The position numbers and the translations under genes are program-made. DNA of 64,000 nt, taken from NCBI RefSeq assembly GCF_017874595.1, contig NZ_JAGILA010000011.1, forward strand, positions 124,001 to 188,000, read 5' to 3'. Numbering within the stretch: position 1 is the stretch's first letter; each line of letters begins with the position of its first letter. The stretch is from Sinorhizobium kostiense (GTDB lineage: Bacteria; Pseudomonadota; Alphaproteobacteria; Rhizobiales; Rhizobiaceae). The notes under the pieces were generated by a model that was not told where the DNA came from, did no database searches, and worked only from the letters and a program-made list of their open reading frames with translations. This document shows positions 32,467 through 41,630 of the stretch, piece by piece.

Positions 32467-35439
32467 ATGAATATCGCGCATATGCAGGAACAGCGACTGA
32501 GGGCAATCGAACTGACGAAGAATGGCGCGCCGCGGCTGCCGTCCAACCCATTCTTCGGCGTCGGCCCTATCACTGATGCAACCACTGACGAAGTGGACAG
32601 CCGTCTGCGGCGCATGGCCTTCGACGCCTGGATCGAGAAGACCTATCGCAAGTTCGACGACAAGGGCAATGACATCGGCGGCTTCACCACCGCCGAAATC
32701 TCCCGCAGCATGCATCGCGGCTATCCGGCCGACAAGATCCTTACCGATATGATGCGGGCGATCCATCGCTATTTCGGCTTTCCGAAGACGAACCGCATGG
32801 CAGTAGGGCTCGGTGGTGGCCACAGCGGCTTCACAGTCTGCGTCCAGCACCTGATGAACGCCAATGACGTGTCCCAGCAGGTTTACGTCGACACGCCGCG
32901 GCCGGAGAGCGATCCGTCCAGAGCCGCCGGCTTCTTCCGCCAGTCCTGGGCCACGCAGCTCATCGAACTGCAGCGCTTTGCCGAAAAGGGCTGCGAGAGC
33001 CGCATCCAATTCGCCACCTCGGAAGGCGTGATCCCGACGGCCGCAGAGCTCTCGCAACTCGGCGTTTCGATCTTCGTCGGTGTCGGCCACGAGACGACCG
33101 GGGCCAATGCCTATACAAGCGACGAAATTCGCGAACTGTTGAGCTGGATAGATGGTGATCCGGCAAATCGCCATGCGGTGTTCGATGCCACCTCGATGCT
33201 CGGCGCCATGCCGTGGGAGCCCGAACTGGTGGCCGCCGTGATGGCGAAGTGCTGCCTGTTCATGCCGTTCCAGAAGGCGATCGGCGGGGTGTCGGGCTAT
33301 TTCGTCGCTTCGTTCACGCCGCACGCACTGGCTCTGATCGAGAAGAACCAGCAAGATCCTGCGTGGGCGATCCCGCGGCAGCTGAAGATCGCGCCGCCGG
33401 TCGATCCCAGGCAGCCGTTTTCGGCCAAGCGCTCCGTCGACGCCGGGCCGTTCTATGATGCCGCGGAAGACCGAATGCTGGGCGGCGTCATCAACACCTA
33501 CAGCGCGCTCGCCTTCGCCGAGACAACCTTCGGCCTCCTGCAGTCGGAGGCTCGCGTCGGCTCCGTCACCGAGCTCAACCGCCGGTCCGCCGCCAATCGC
33601 AAGGTAATCGACGAGTGGGTCAAGTCGCATCCGCTGCTGTCGCTAACCGTAAGGGATGCCGAACGGCGCGGTGCGGCGGTGACGCTCCTGAAGGTCGAAG
33701 ACGACGGCATCACTGATCCCGACATCCACGCCCGCATCATCGCCCGTTCGAAGCAATTGCTCGGCTATGAGGGCATCACCCATCCGAACGGCGAGCACGA
33801 GCCCGGCCTCGACGCGGCCCGCTACGTCAATGCCTTCCCCGGCACGCCCGGCGACTACCGCGCCTGGGTCGGTGGCATTCGCGAGCCGGAAGACGTCGTG
33901 GCGCTGCTGGAGAACCTGCAATACGCCTATCTGCGCGCCAAGATCGTCGTCCTCGAAGAGGAACTCGCCAAGCAGGGGGTCAATTTCGATGCTCCGGTTA
34001 AGGCCGAGGGCGCCATTCGCAAGGACGATCCCGAGCGTGCCTATACCGTGCTGATCGCCGATCTCGTTGGCCTACGCTTCAGCGCCGACGGCCAGCCGGA
34101 TCACAGCGAAGTCAAAGCCTATGTCGAGGAAAAGGGCGGCGTCTTCCATCTCGGGCCGCTCGGTGACCGGTCGACGCTCGAGAAGGGCCGCATCCACTTC
34201 TTCTACCAGCCAAATCTCAGCACCGAAGCTGAGATCCTGCCGCAGACCAACGAGGGCCAATATGACGCTCTGATCGCGGCGGCGACTTTCATTCCGAAGG
34301 CTTCCGTATTCCCGCTCGGCGGTGTACGCATCGGCGCGGGCACCGGCAACATGGGCTCGGCATCCTGGGGCGGCGGCAATGGCGAGGGCGGCACCGCGCC
34401 CCTCATGAATACCCCGGGCATCAATAGCCGGGCGACCGCCCAAATGGCGATGAAGGCGATTCTTCGGGTCGTTCCCGACCTTCCGGTTGGCAGGTTGCAC
34501 CGGATGGTCGCCGAAGGCGACTTCGACACCGGCCGCCAACTCAAGGATTTCCCGACCGCCAAGCTCGAGGGCCGCAAGATCGCCATTCTCGGCTACGGCA
34601 ATATCGGCCGCGAGCTTGCCAAGCTCGCCAAGGCCTTCGGCATGAAGGTGGCGATCTACGCCCGCGAGCATCACAGGCGCTGGATCGAGGCGGAAGGCTT
34701 CGAATATGCCGCAACTCCGATTGCAGCGGCAACCGGCGCCGACGTACTCTCCGTGCATATCGGGCTCGGCCGCCTGGACGCGGCGACCGGCATCTATTCC
34801 AACGCCGGAACCGTCGATGGACAAGTGCTCGGCGCCATGAACGACGGCGCCATGCTGGTTAACTACGACCGCGGTGAGGTTGTCGATGCCAGAGCGCTCG
34901 ACGAGGCGCTGTCGTCCGGCAACATCGCACATGCGGCAATCGACGCCGACCTCTTCAAGGACGCTGCGACCGGCAAGCTCAGCGGGCCGATGCTCCCTTA
35001 CCTGCCGCTCGAAGAGCGCCACAAAGGCAAGCTGGAGCTGCTGCCGCATGCAGCCGCCGATACCGATCACCCCTCGCGCGTGACCGGTGCGAAGCAGGCG
35101 GTCGACCAGATCTTCGACGTCATCCGCTTCAAGTCGGTCACCAATCTCAAGGGCGACCTGCCGGAGGGTTACGTCGAGGCTGGCAGCCGCACGCCCGTTG
35201 GCATCGGCAAAGTGACGAAGCGCGCGGTCGCCCGGGTGGCCGGCAAGCCGGAGCTTCTGGAGCAACTGCGGCAGACCTCGGAAAAGGTGGCGGCGATCGT
35301 GGGCGCGCTCTCCGCCGTTTCCGATCCGGACCATCGCGGCCGAGTCATCGATCGCTATACCGACCTTCTGGTCGAGAGCGCCGACCGGCAGCGGGCGCTC
35401 TTCGAAGAGCTCGGTCTCTACGGGCCAGCGGAGGAGTAA
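32467..35439 (+). CDS. Fusion of a SerC-like aminotransferase and a SerA-like D-2-hydroxyacid dehydrogenase
   Basis: 990 residues in one uninterrupted frame. Residues 1 to about 500 are a fold-type I, phosphoserine-aminotransferase-like PLP domain: GLGGGHSGFTVCVQHLM as the cofactor-phosphate region, Asp240 in VFDATSMLG and the Schiff-base Lys270 in MPFQKAIGG. From about 545 onward comes a D-3-phosphoglycerate-dehydrogenase-like domain: LIADLVGLRF, NTPGINSRATAQMAMKAIL, the Rossmann loop ILGYGNIGREL, the catalytic Arg in NYDRGEVVDA and the catalytic His in LLPHAAADTD. Both enzymes of serine synthesis are thus fused, in reverse pathway order. Standing between amine regulators and 6.5 kb from serine-cycle genes, it may interconvert serine with hydroxypyruvate/glycerate or their phosphates. 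The ribosome site is weak. Confidence 0.88.
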   Translation: MNIAHMQEQRLRAIELTKNGAPRLPSNPFFGVGPITDATTDEVDSRLRRMAFDAWIEKTYRKFDDKGNDIGGFTTAEISRSMHRGYPADKILTDMMRAIHRYFGFPKTNRMAVGLGGGHSGFTVCVQHLMNANDVSQQVYVDTPRPESDPSRAAGFFRQSWATQLIELQRFAEKGCESRIQFATSEGVIPTAAELSQLGVSIFVGVGHETTGANAYTSDEIRELLSWIDGDPANRHAVFDATSMLGAMPWEPELVAAVMAKCCLFMPFQKAIGGVSGYFVASFTPHALALIEKNQQDPAWAIPRQLKIAPPVDPRQPFSAKRSVDAGPFYDAAEDRMLGGVINTYSALAFAETTFGLLQSEARVGSVTELNRRSAANRKVIDEWVKSHPLLSLTVRDAERRGAAVTLLKVEDDGITDPDIHARIIARSKQLLGYEGITHPNGEHEPGLDAARYVNAFPGTPGDYRAWVGGIREPEDVVALLENLQYAYLRAKIVVLEEELAKQGVNFDAPVKAEGAIRKDDPERAYTVLIADLVGLRFSADGQPDHSEVKAYVEEKGGVFHLGPLGDRSTLEKGRIHFFYQPNLSTEAEILPQTNEGQYDALIAAATFIPKASVFPLGGVRIGAGTGNMGSASWGGGNGEGGTAPLMNTPGINSRATAQMAMKAILRVVPDLPVGRLHRMVAEGDFDTGRQLKDFPTAKLEGRKIAILGYGNIGRELAKLAKAFGMKVAIYAREHHRRWIEAEGFEYAATPIAAATGADVLSVHIGLGRLDAATGIYSNAGTVDGQVLGAMNDGAMLVNYDRGEVVDARALDEALSSGNIAHAAIDADLFKDAATGKLSGPMLPYLPLEERHKGKLELLPHAAADTDHPSRVTGAKQAVDQIFDVIRFKSVTNLKGDLPEGYVEAGSRTPVGIGKVTKRAVARVAGKPELLEQLRQTSEKVAAIVGALSAVSDPDHRGRVIDRYTDLLVESADRQRALFEELGLYGPAEE

Positions 35440-35461
35440 GACCCCCGCTGAACTTCGTGAG

Positions 35462-35484
35462 GGCGACGCGGCCTCGGCGTCGCC
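35462..35484 (+). terminator. Terminator after the SerC-SerA fusion gene
   Basis: Perfect 8-bp stem GGCGACGC (35462-35469), 7-nt loop, GCGTCGCC (35477-35484), followed by TTTCCATTT. It lies 22 nt past the stop codon. Confidence 0.7.
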
Positions 35485-35498
35485 TTTCCATTTAGCCT

Positions 35499-35602
35499 CT
35501 ACAGCACCGCGCGTCTTATCAGACGCGCAAAGCTCGCTGTAGCACTTTGAAGCGCTGCATGTCTTTGCCCTTGAATCGAAGTCGATCCAAGGAGACATGC
35601 AA
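35499..35602 (+). repeat. RIME1-type rhizobial intergenic mosaic element
   Basis: The segment begins ACAGCACCGCGCGTCTTATC and contains the perfect hairpin GCGCGTCT-TATC-AGACGCGC (35509-35528), then CGCTGTAGCACTTTGAA, then a second palindrome whose ends are CTGCATGTCTTTG and GGAGACATGCA. This two-palindrome layout of about 105 bp is how I remember the RIME1 element described in Rhizobium and Sinorhizobium. It supports a rhizobial origin. Non-coding. Confidence 0.7.
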
Positions 35603-35701
35603 CGGGAGATCACTTCGCCGTGAGATCCGGACTCAGGCTTGAAACGAGGACAAGCCGCTCCAATTCCCTCCTGCATATCAGCTTGTGCTCGGAGGATGCC
35701 G

Positions 35702-36709
35702 ATGGGCGACTTTTCTCCCAGAGCCGGACTCCTCTCCGTCCGAAGCGGATTTCTCGGGCTTGCCGCGACGCTCGCCTTCGGCTTTTCCGTTGGGCCGGCC
35801 CGGGCCGAGTTGCTCGCCCGCGTTCCCGCCGCGCGCGAGATGGCGGTTTGCGGCGACATATTGTTCGTCGGAACCAAGGGCTCCTCGGTTTATGCCGTGC
35901 CATTGGCCGGCGGGAGGGCCCGGCGGGTTGCTTCCGGATTCTCTGCGCCGAATGGTGTTGCATGTTCGCGTGGTCGTTTGTTCGTCGCCTCGAGAGACAG
36001 AGTAACCGCGTTCGATATCGGACGCGGGGGCGCTGTGAGCGGCAGACGCGACATTCGCCGGGACTTGCCGGATTCGGGCGGCCATAGCCTGCGCTATATC
36101 GGCATCGGCCCCGATAACCGGGTCTATGTCTCCTTTGGGTCGCCCTGCAACATCTGCTTGCCACGGGGGCTCCAAGGCACAATTGTCAGCATGAACCAGA
36201 ACGGCTCGGACCTTCGGCGAGTCGCGTGGGGCGTGCGCAATTCGGTGGGCTTCGACTGGCGTGGCCGCACCATGTTCTTCACCGACAACGGCGCCGACCG
36301 GATGGGCGACGATATCCCACCGGACGAGCTGAACCAGCTTCGGCCGGGCGGCTTTTACGGATTTCCCTATTTCGGAGGCCAGGTCCGGCTCAGAGGCTTC
36401 GAGGACGCGCCGCCGCCCGCTCGGCAGATTCCGCCCGTCTTCAACTTCCAGGCCCATGTCGCAGCACTGGGAATCCATTTCTTCCGCAGCCTCGGCGGCG
36501 ACGCGCTGGTGGCCCAGCACGGCAGTTGGGACAGGTCGGTCCCGGTCGGCTATCAGGTCGTGCGGGTACGATTCCGAGGCAATCGCCCGGTATCGGCGAC
36601 GACTTTTATCGGGCGCGTCGGTCGACCTGTTGACGTCAAGGAAGCGCCGGACGGTTCCGTCCTCGTATCCGACGACGCCGGAGGTGCGATCCACATTTTC
36701 AGGCGGTGA
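35702..36709 (+). CDS. Secreted sorbosone/glucose dehydrogenase-like beta-propeller protein
   Basis: 335 residues. A signal peptide (LGLAATLAFGFSVGPARA) leads to a six-bladed propeller of the PQQ-dependent sugar dehydrogenase family: GHSLRYIGIGPDNRVYVSFG, GVRNSVGFDW, FFTDNGADRMGDDIPPDELN and QHGSWDRSVPVGYQVVRV are the usual motifs. It acts in the periplasm. ATG 35702 is preferred over ATG 35696 because GGAGG at 35691-35695 is correctly spaced for it. No cytochrome or PQQ-synthesis gene adjoins. Substrate unknown; the family includes aldose dehydrogenases and sorbosone dehydrogenases. Confidence 0.88.
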   Translation: MGDFSPRAGLLSVRSGFLGLAATLAFGFSVGPARAELLARVPAAREMAVCGDILFVGTKGSSVYAVPLAGGRARRVASGFSAPNGVACSRGRLFVASRDRVTAFDIGRGGAVSGRRDIRRDLPDSGGHSLRYIGIGPDNRVYVSFGSPCNICLPRGLQGTIVSMNQNGSDLRRVAWGVRNSVGFDWRGRTMFFTDNGADRMGDDIPPDELNQLRPGGFYGFPYFGGQVRLRGFEDAPPPARQIPPVFNFQAHVAALGIHFFRSLGGDALVAQHGSWDRSVPVGYQVVRVRFRGNRPVSATTFIGRVGRPVDVKEAPDGSVLVSDDAGGAIHIFRR

Positions 36710-36747
36710 TCAGGATTTCTCTCCCGCCGCAATAAATTTAAGAACAG

Positions 36748-37812
36748 CTATCGGCCGATCACCCTGACGTGGTCGCGCCAGAATTCGAAGAGCAGCAAGG
36801 TGACCGTCAAGACGACGGGACCGATGACCAGGCCCGACGGGCCGAAAACGATGATGCCGCCGATCATGCTCATGAACGCAAGCAACGTGTGCAGCTTCAG
36901 GCGTTCTCCGACCAGCATCGGATAAAGCAGGTTGTCGACTGTCGCGACCACGCCGGCGCCCCAGCCAATAAGAATCAGTGCCTTTACCCACTCGCCGCTC
37001 AAGGCGAGCCATAAGGCGCCTGGGATCCAGACGATGAAGGCGCCAAGCACCGGCACCACGGCGAGCACCCCCATGGCAACCCCCCAGAGCAGCGGCGACG
37101 GCAAGCCGAGAAACCAGAACATGAGACCACCCAATGTCCCCTGCAGGGCGGCGACAGCGAAAGTTCCGAAGACAATGGCGTGTACGGTGTCTTTGACCCG
37201 GGCGAACAGCTTGTCCATCTCTTCCGACGAAAGGGGGGAGAAATGCTTCAGCGCCATCAGCGCTTCGCGTCCGTCTCGGAGAAAATAGAACAGGAAATAG
37301 AAGGTCAGGATGACGTCGACGACTTGCGTCAGCGAGCCTCGCACGAAGGACGCGCTGAAGTTGGTGAGCATTGTCGCCGCGTTGCCTGCGACGCCGGCAA
37401 TGTCCAGCTGCGTCTCGATCCACAGAAACGCCTGCGCAACGCGGGGATAGTCGGCGAGAGCTTCGCGCCAGCTGCCTGTCCTTAGCGCGTCGGCGATGAT
37501 CTGCGCGCCCTTGGCCGCCTCGTTGACCAGTCGCTCCGCGAGCAGGCTCACCGGCAGGGCGACAATGAGAACGGCGATTGCCACGGCCACGGCGGCGGCG
37601 ACTTCCCTGTAGCGAAGATCCTTGGAAATCCGCCGGTGAAGCGGATGGAACAGGGTGGCGAGCACCAGCGCCCAGGTGAGCGCAGGCAAGAACGGGGCGG
37701 CCAGCAGGTAACAGACGACGATTCCGACTGCCAGGGCGATCAACATCGCGAACGCCCTTGAGCGCCGCCGCATCAGCGAGGAATCCGGAGCTTTCGAGAC
37801 CGGAGGCTCCAT
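36748..37812 (-). CDS. AI-2E family (PerM/TqsA) transporter
   Basis: 354 residues with roughly seven to eight membrane helices in the AI-2 exporter family pattern: RRSRAFAMLIALAVGIVVCY at the N-terminus, FYFLFYFLRDGREAL in the middle, and the C-terminal GPSGLVIGPVVLTVTLLLFE motif. Members export autoinducer-2, ions or unknown solutes. It is convergent to the sugar-dehydrogenase-like gene, 38 nt apart, and 9 nt downstream of a small membrane protein gene on the same strand, implying an operon. Confidence 0.9.
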   Translation of the reverse strand: MEPPVSKAPDSSLMRRRSRAFAMLIALAVGIVVCYLLAAPFLPALTWALVLATLFHPLHRRISKDLRYREVAAAVAVAIAVLIVALPVSLLAERLVNEAAKGAQIIADALRTGSWREALADYPRVAQAFLWIETQLDIAGVAGNAATMLTNFSASFVRGSLTQVVDVILTFYFLFYFLRDGREALMALKHFSPLSSEEMDKLFARVKDTVHAIVFGTFAVAALQGTLGGLMFWFLGLPSPLLWGVAMGVLAVVPVLGAFIVWIPGALWLALSGEWVKALILIGWGAGVVATVDNLLYPMLVGERLKLHTLLAFMSMIGGIIVFGPSGLVIGPVVLTVTLLLFEFWRDHVRVIGR

Positions 37813-37821
37813 GGATCTGCT

Positions 37822-38319
37822 CTATCTCCGCTGGCGACGGAATCCCGGGCGCTGCCTTTTCTCAGACATCATCCCGCCCATCGCCAGGCCGATCGCCATC
37901 ACGGCGAAGGTTGCACCGACCGACCGCTTCGACAGGACCGTCTCCCAGCCGGGCGTCAGCCGCTTCGGCACCCAGCGGTAGTCGATCAGAGCCGCCAATG
38001 CTGCGGTGAGCGCCGCCTTCCGCAGTGCCGTGGCGGCATCCTTGGAGCGCCCGGCTCCCAGCCATGCTTCGAACGGCAGGGCCCAGAAAATCGCCGACAG
38101 ATGATGTGTGCAATAGCCGAGCAGCGTATGTCTCACATCCGCGACCCTGACCCGGCCGGCACCCGCCCCATGAAGCCAGTGGCTGGTGGCATTGGTCGGC
38201 TGGAATATGCTCTTTCTTTCTGATCTGGCGAGCAGCGCCAGTGCAACAGTCCTGGCGATGCTCGCGATCGTGCCGCTGGTCATCGCCGCCCCTGCCGTTT
38301 CCTTCCAGCGGTTCACCAT
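37822..38319 (-). CDS. Conserved hypothetical membrane protein
   Basis: 165 residues. An excellent GGAGGAGCTC site precedes ATG 38319. Hydrophobic stretches (SIARTVALALLAR, GYCTHHLSAIFWALPFEAWL, AALTAALAALIDYRWV and SVGATFAVMAIGLAMGGMM) suggest four membrane helices. The His pair in CTHHLSAIFW and the VPKRLTPGWE loop look conserved in character, but I do not recognise a named family. It ends in a basic tail (MSEKRQRPGFRRQRR). It is 9 nt upstream of the AI-2E transporter gene, so the two likely work together. Confidence 0.75.
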   Translation of the reverse strand: MVNRWKETAGAAMTSGTIASIARTVALALLARSERKSIFQPTNATSHWLHGAGAGRVRVADVRHTLLGYCTHHLSAIFWALPFEAWLGAGRSKDAATALRKAALTAALAALIDYRWVPKRLTPGWETVLSKRSVGATFAVMAIGLAMGGMMSEKRQRPGFRRQRR

Positions 38320-38458
38320 GAGCTCCTCCAGCTGTGCCGTTTTCTGTCATCTCCAGACTTGCACCCCAATCGCTGCAAGGACGCTATGTTCCGAGGGGCC
38401 GTCCCGAGGAACCCCGGCGGCGGAATCGCGTTGAGAGATCAGAGCCGCCGAGGTTGCC

Positions 38459-39982
38459 ATGAATGCTGCGAACGAACATAGCCGCTCCCTTTGGATGGAG
38501 CATCCGATCACATACGACAGTCCGGGTCTATCAGGAGATTTCACAACCGACGTGTTGGTGATCGGCGCCGGCATTGCCGGCCTTTCCTGTGCCTACGAGC
38601 TGGTGTGCTCGGGCCATAAGGTGGCGGTGGTGGACCGGGGAGCGTTTGGCGGCGGCATGACCGCACGCACCAGCGCTCATCTGGCTTTCGAGCTCGATGA
38701 TTTTTTCGAGGAGCTGCGTTCGTTGCGCGGAGAGGAAGCTTGCCGGCAATATTATGAGAGCCAGCGCGCGGCAGTCGACCGCATCGAGGAAATTTGCGGA
38801 CAGGAATCGATCGACTGTGATTTTGCGCGTGTGGACGGCTACTTCGTTCCGGCGGAAGAGAAGGACATCGAATATCTGCGCAAGGAGCTGGACGCAGCGC
38901 GGGCCGCAGGCTTCGCGGATGCGGAATGGGTCGACACCGGCCCGGGCTTCTGGAGCTCCGGGCCGGCGCTGCGCTTTCCGCGACAGGGCCGCTTTCACCC
39001 GCTGAAGTATCTCGACGGGCTCGTCAGCAGCCTGCATCGCCGGGGCGCCAACCTCTTTGCTGAGACCCCGATCGTCGGTCTGGAAGAGAAGAACGACCAG
39101 GTGCATGCCGAAACCGGGCGCGGCACGATCACGGCCGCTCGGGTGGTGGTGGCGACCAATTCGCCATTTCACCTGCGTATTCCTATTCACACCAAACAGG
39201 CTCCCTATCGTACCTATGTAATTGCCGGTCCAATTCCCAAGGGGGCGGCTCCCGACGCGCTCATCTGGGACACCTTGGAGCCGAGCTACCACTATGTCCG
39301 TCTCCAGCCAGGAGATGTCGAGGATGTGCTCATCGTTGGCGGTGAAGATCACAAGACCGGCGAGGCGGCCGATATGGACGAGCGCCTCGCGCGGCTGGAG
39401 GCGTGGGCGCGCGAACGCTTTCCGGAGCTTGGCCGGACAGCCCACAGGTGGTCGGGCCAGGTGTTCGAGCCGTCGGACTACGTGCCGTTCATCGGGAAGA
39501 GCCCGGGATACGAGCGAGTCTACCTGACCACCGGCGACAGCGGGGAAGGCCTAACAACCGGAGTGGCGGGAGCATTGCTGATCCGTGACCTGATCAATGA
39601 AGGTTCCACCCCCTGGGCCGACGTCTATGATCCCGATCGCCTCATGCTGCGCGGCGCAGTCGAGTTCGTGAAGGAGAATGTGGACGCGGCGAGGCATTGG
39701 GCCGCCCACCTGCGGGGCGGCGAAGTATCCTCGCTGGAGGAAATTCGCCCCGGCGAGGGGGCATTGATCAAGCTCAACGGCAAGATGACTGCCGCCTATC
39801 GCACCGACGATGGCGATCTCAAATTATGCAGTGCGAGCTGTACCCACATGGGGTGCATCGTGCGCTGGAATCGCTTCGAACGGTGCTGGGATTGTCCCTG
39901 CCATGGATCCCACTTTTCGGTGGATGGTGAAGCGCTGCAGGGACCCGCCTTCACGCCGCTCTCAAAAGTCGAGTCTGCTTGA
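38459..39982 (+). CDS. FAD-dependent oxidoreductase fused to a C-terminal Rieske [2Fe-2S] domain
   Basis: 507 residues. Residues 30-390 are a DAO-type FAD protein (G36-A-G-I-A-G41, TTGDSGEGLTTGVAGALL). Residues about 415-507 are a Rieske domain whose ligands are Cys461 and His463 (CTHMGC) and Cys479 and His482 (CPCHGSHF). The FAD-Rieske fusion is a known but poorly characterised bacterial family (YhfW-like). It is divergent from the small membrane protein gene. Function is presumably amine or thiol oxidation with internal electron transfer. Confidence 0.9.
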   Translation: MNAANEHSRSLWMEHPITYDSPGLSGDFTTDVLVIGAGIAGLSCAYELVCSGHKVAVVDRGAFGGGMTARTSAHLAFELDDFFEELRSLRGEEACRQYYESQRAAVDRIEEICGQESIDCDFARVDGYFVPAEEKDIEYLRKELDAARAAGFADAEWVDTGPGFWSSGPALRFPRQGRFHPLKYLDGLVSSLHRRGANLFAETPIVGLEEKNDQVHAETGRGTITAARVVVATNSPFHLRIPIHTKQAPYRTYVIAGPIPKGAAPDALIWDTLEPSYHYVRLQPGDVEDVLIVGGEDHKTGEAADMDERLARLEAWARERFPELGRTAHRWSGQVFEPSDYVPFIGKSPGYERVYLTTGDSGEGLTTGVAGALLIRDLINEGSTPWADVYDPDRLMLRGAVEFVKENVDAARHWAAHLRGGEVSSLEEIRPGEGALIKLNGKMTAAYRTDDGDLKLCSASCTHMGCIVRWNRFERCWDCPCHGSHFSVDGEALQGPAFTPLSKVESA

Positions 39983-40024
39983 GCGAGCATTATTTGACCG
40001 CAATGGGTCGACATGCGGCACGTC

Positions 40025-41305
40025 TCAGAGAAGGAACATTGCGACTGTTCCAAGCGCCATTACGATCGCGGTAAGGCCACCGAGGGCGGCCATCCACCAC
40101 GGTGCAGTCAGTCGCCCCATGATGCGCGGGTTGACGGCCATTACAGTAATGACTGCGATCAGTGGGGCGGCGAGCATGCCGTTGATGACCGCACTCCAGT
40201 AAAGCATCAGGAAGGGGTCGAGACCCGCGAGGAACACAGCGACGCTGCCGAGCGTCGCTGCGGCTATGGTCCCGTAGAATGCCTTGGCTTTTTGGGGCGG
40301 GCGGTCCAATCCCTGCGGCCACTGGAAGAGTTCGGCGACGGCATAGGCGGCCGATCCGGCCAGGACGGGGACTGCCAACATTCCCGTGCCGATAATTCCG
40401 GCGGAAAACAGGACGAAAGCGAACTCGCCGGCGATTGGGCGGAGAGCCTCTGCTGCTTGCGCCGACGTCTCGATATGCGTCACGCCCTTTTCGTGAAGCG
40501 TCGCGGCCGTCGCCATGATGATGAACAATGCGACGAGATTGGAGAAGCCCATTCCAACCAGCGTGTCGAGGCGGATGCGGGCAAGTTCCGGTGCGGCTGC
40601 CTCCGGCTCGGCCTTCAGTCTCGCCTGCTGGCGACGGCGGAGCTCCTCGATCTCCTGTCCGGCCTGCCAGAAGAACAGGTAGGGGCTGATGGTGGTGCCG
40701 AAGATTGCTAGCAGGGCCATGGCATGCCGCCCGTCGAAGGCGAACTGCGGAACGAAGATGCCCCGCAATGCCGCCGACCAGGGGACCCCGACGGCAAGAA
40801 CGACGGCGACATAGGCAAAAAGCGAAAGCGTCAGCCACTTGAGCAGGCGGGCATAGGGCCGGTATGGCACGAACACTTGGAGACAGGCGCAGAGGATCGC
40901 AAACAGCACCGCATAGAAGACCTGCGGGCCGTCTATCAGGAGGTAAAGGGCGGCCCCCATCGCCGCGAGATTGGCGCCGATGTTGATGAAGTTTGCGGCG
41001 AACAGCATCGATACTGCCGCCCTCGCCACCCACAGCGGATAGTGCCGGCGCAGGTTTTGAGCGATGCCCTGGCCGGTGACGGCGCCTATGCCCGCGCTCA
41101 AGCCCTGGACTGCCACCATCAGCGGGTAGGTGAGGAGCATCGTCCAGCCGAGAGTGAAACCGAATTGTGCGCCGACCTGGCTGTAAGTGGCAATGCCGCT
41201 CGGATCGTCATCGGCCGCGCCGGTCACCAGCCCCGCACGCAGCTTTCTCATGAAGTGCAAGGCCTGGGGCTTTGCGGATCTCGGGGGAGACGAGGTTTCC
41301 GCCAT
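40025..41305 (-). CDS. NRAMP-related divalent metal transporter with altered metal-site motifs
   Basis: 426 residues with about eleven membrane helices in the NRAMP fold. Helix 1 reads ADDDPSGIATYSQVGAQFG, so DPSG replaces the canonical DPGN. Helix 6 reads FGTTISPYLFFWQAGQEIEE, where canonical members have MPH; the metal-binding Met and His are both absent. It therefore belongs to a divergent clade and is unlikely to be an ordinary MntH manganese importer. ATG 41305 is taken as the start, though its ribosome site is weak. It is divergent from a CDF-type exporter gene, a pairing that suggests metal homeostasis. Confidence 0.87.
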   Translation of the reverse strand: MAETSSPPRSAKPQALHFMRKLRAGLVTGAADDDPSGIATYSQVGAQFGFTLGWTMLLTYPLMVAVQGLSAGIGAVTGQGIAQNLRRHYPLWVARAAVSMLFAANFINIGANLAAMGAALYLLIDGPQVFYAVLFAILCACLQVFVPYRPYARLLKWLTLSLFAYVAVVLAVGVPWSAALRGIFVPQFAFDGRHAMALLAIFGTTISPYLFFWQAGQEIEELRRRQQARLKAEPEAAAPELARIRLDTLVGMGFSNLVALFIIMATAATLHEKGVTHIETSAQAAEALRPIAGEFAFVLFSAGIIGTGMLAVPVLAGSAAYAVAELFQWPQGLDRPPQKAKAFYGTIAAATLGSVAVFLAGLDPFLMLYWSAVINGMLAAPLIAVITVMAVNPRIMGRLTAPWWMAALGGLTAIVMALGTVAMFLL

Positions 41306-41630
41306 GTCACGGCGCCCCAGCAATTCGCTTGCCTGCGGCGCCCACGCTGCCTTGCGGTCGGCGGTCGTGCCTAGCACTTTCAGTCGAAATCCCACGCAAA
41401 CGAGTTGCCATCTACACTCCCGACGGACACTAACCGCGCCAAGTGCGTCGCCTTGCGACGAATACGAGCCGCCGGGATAATGCAACCGAGGAAGGAGTTG
41501 TTCCAGAACCCTGCTTTTGCGTGCGTCTCGCCCGTAAATGGCGTCCTGGAGGCAATCACGCTTCTGGCAATGGCTGGGTCGACGCTGTAATTGTAACCAC
41601 CCGTCGAACCGCCATGGAGGAAGGCTAGGC
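41306..41630. other. 325-nt divergent region between NRAMP-like and CDF-like genes
   Basis: Contains the two divergent promoters. A leftward open frame runs through most of it but shows no family I recognise and probably reflects GC-rich chance. I see no convincing Fur, Mur or MntR-type operator. Confidence 0.4.

Noticed and set aside
32467-35439. Possibility that the SerC-SerA fusion is an artefact of a lost stop codon or frameshift
   Set aside because: The frame is continuous, both halves keep their catalytic residues, and the linker at about 500-545 has normal codon use; an accidental read-through would need both genes in phase with no spacer, which is less likely than a true fusion.
34072-35877. 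601-codon leftward open frame opposite the fusion gene
   Set aside because: Runs through the SerA-like domain, the terminator and the mosaic element; no domain seen and no ribosome site.
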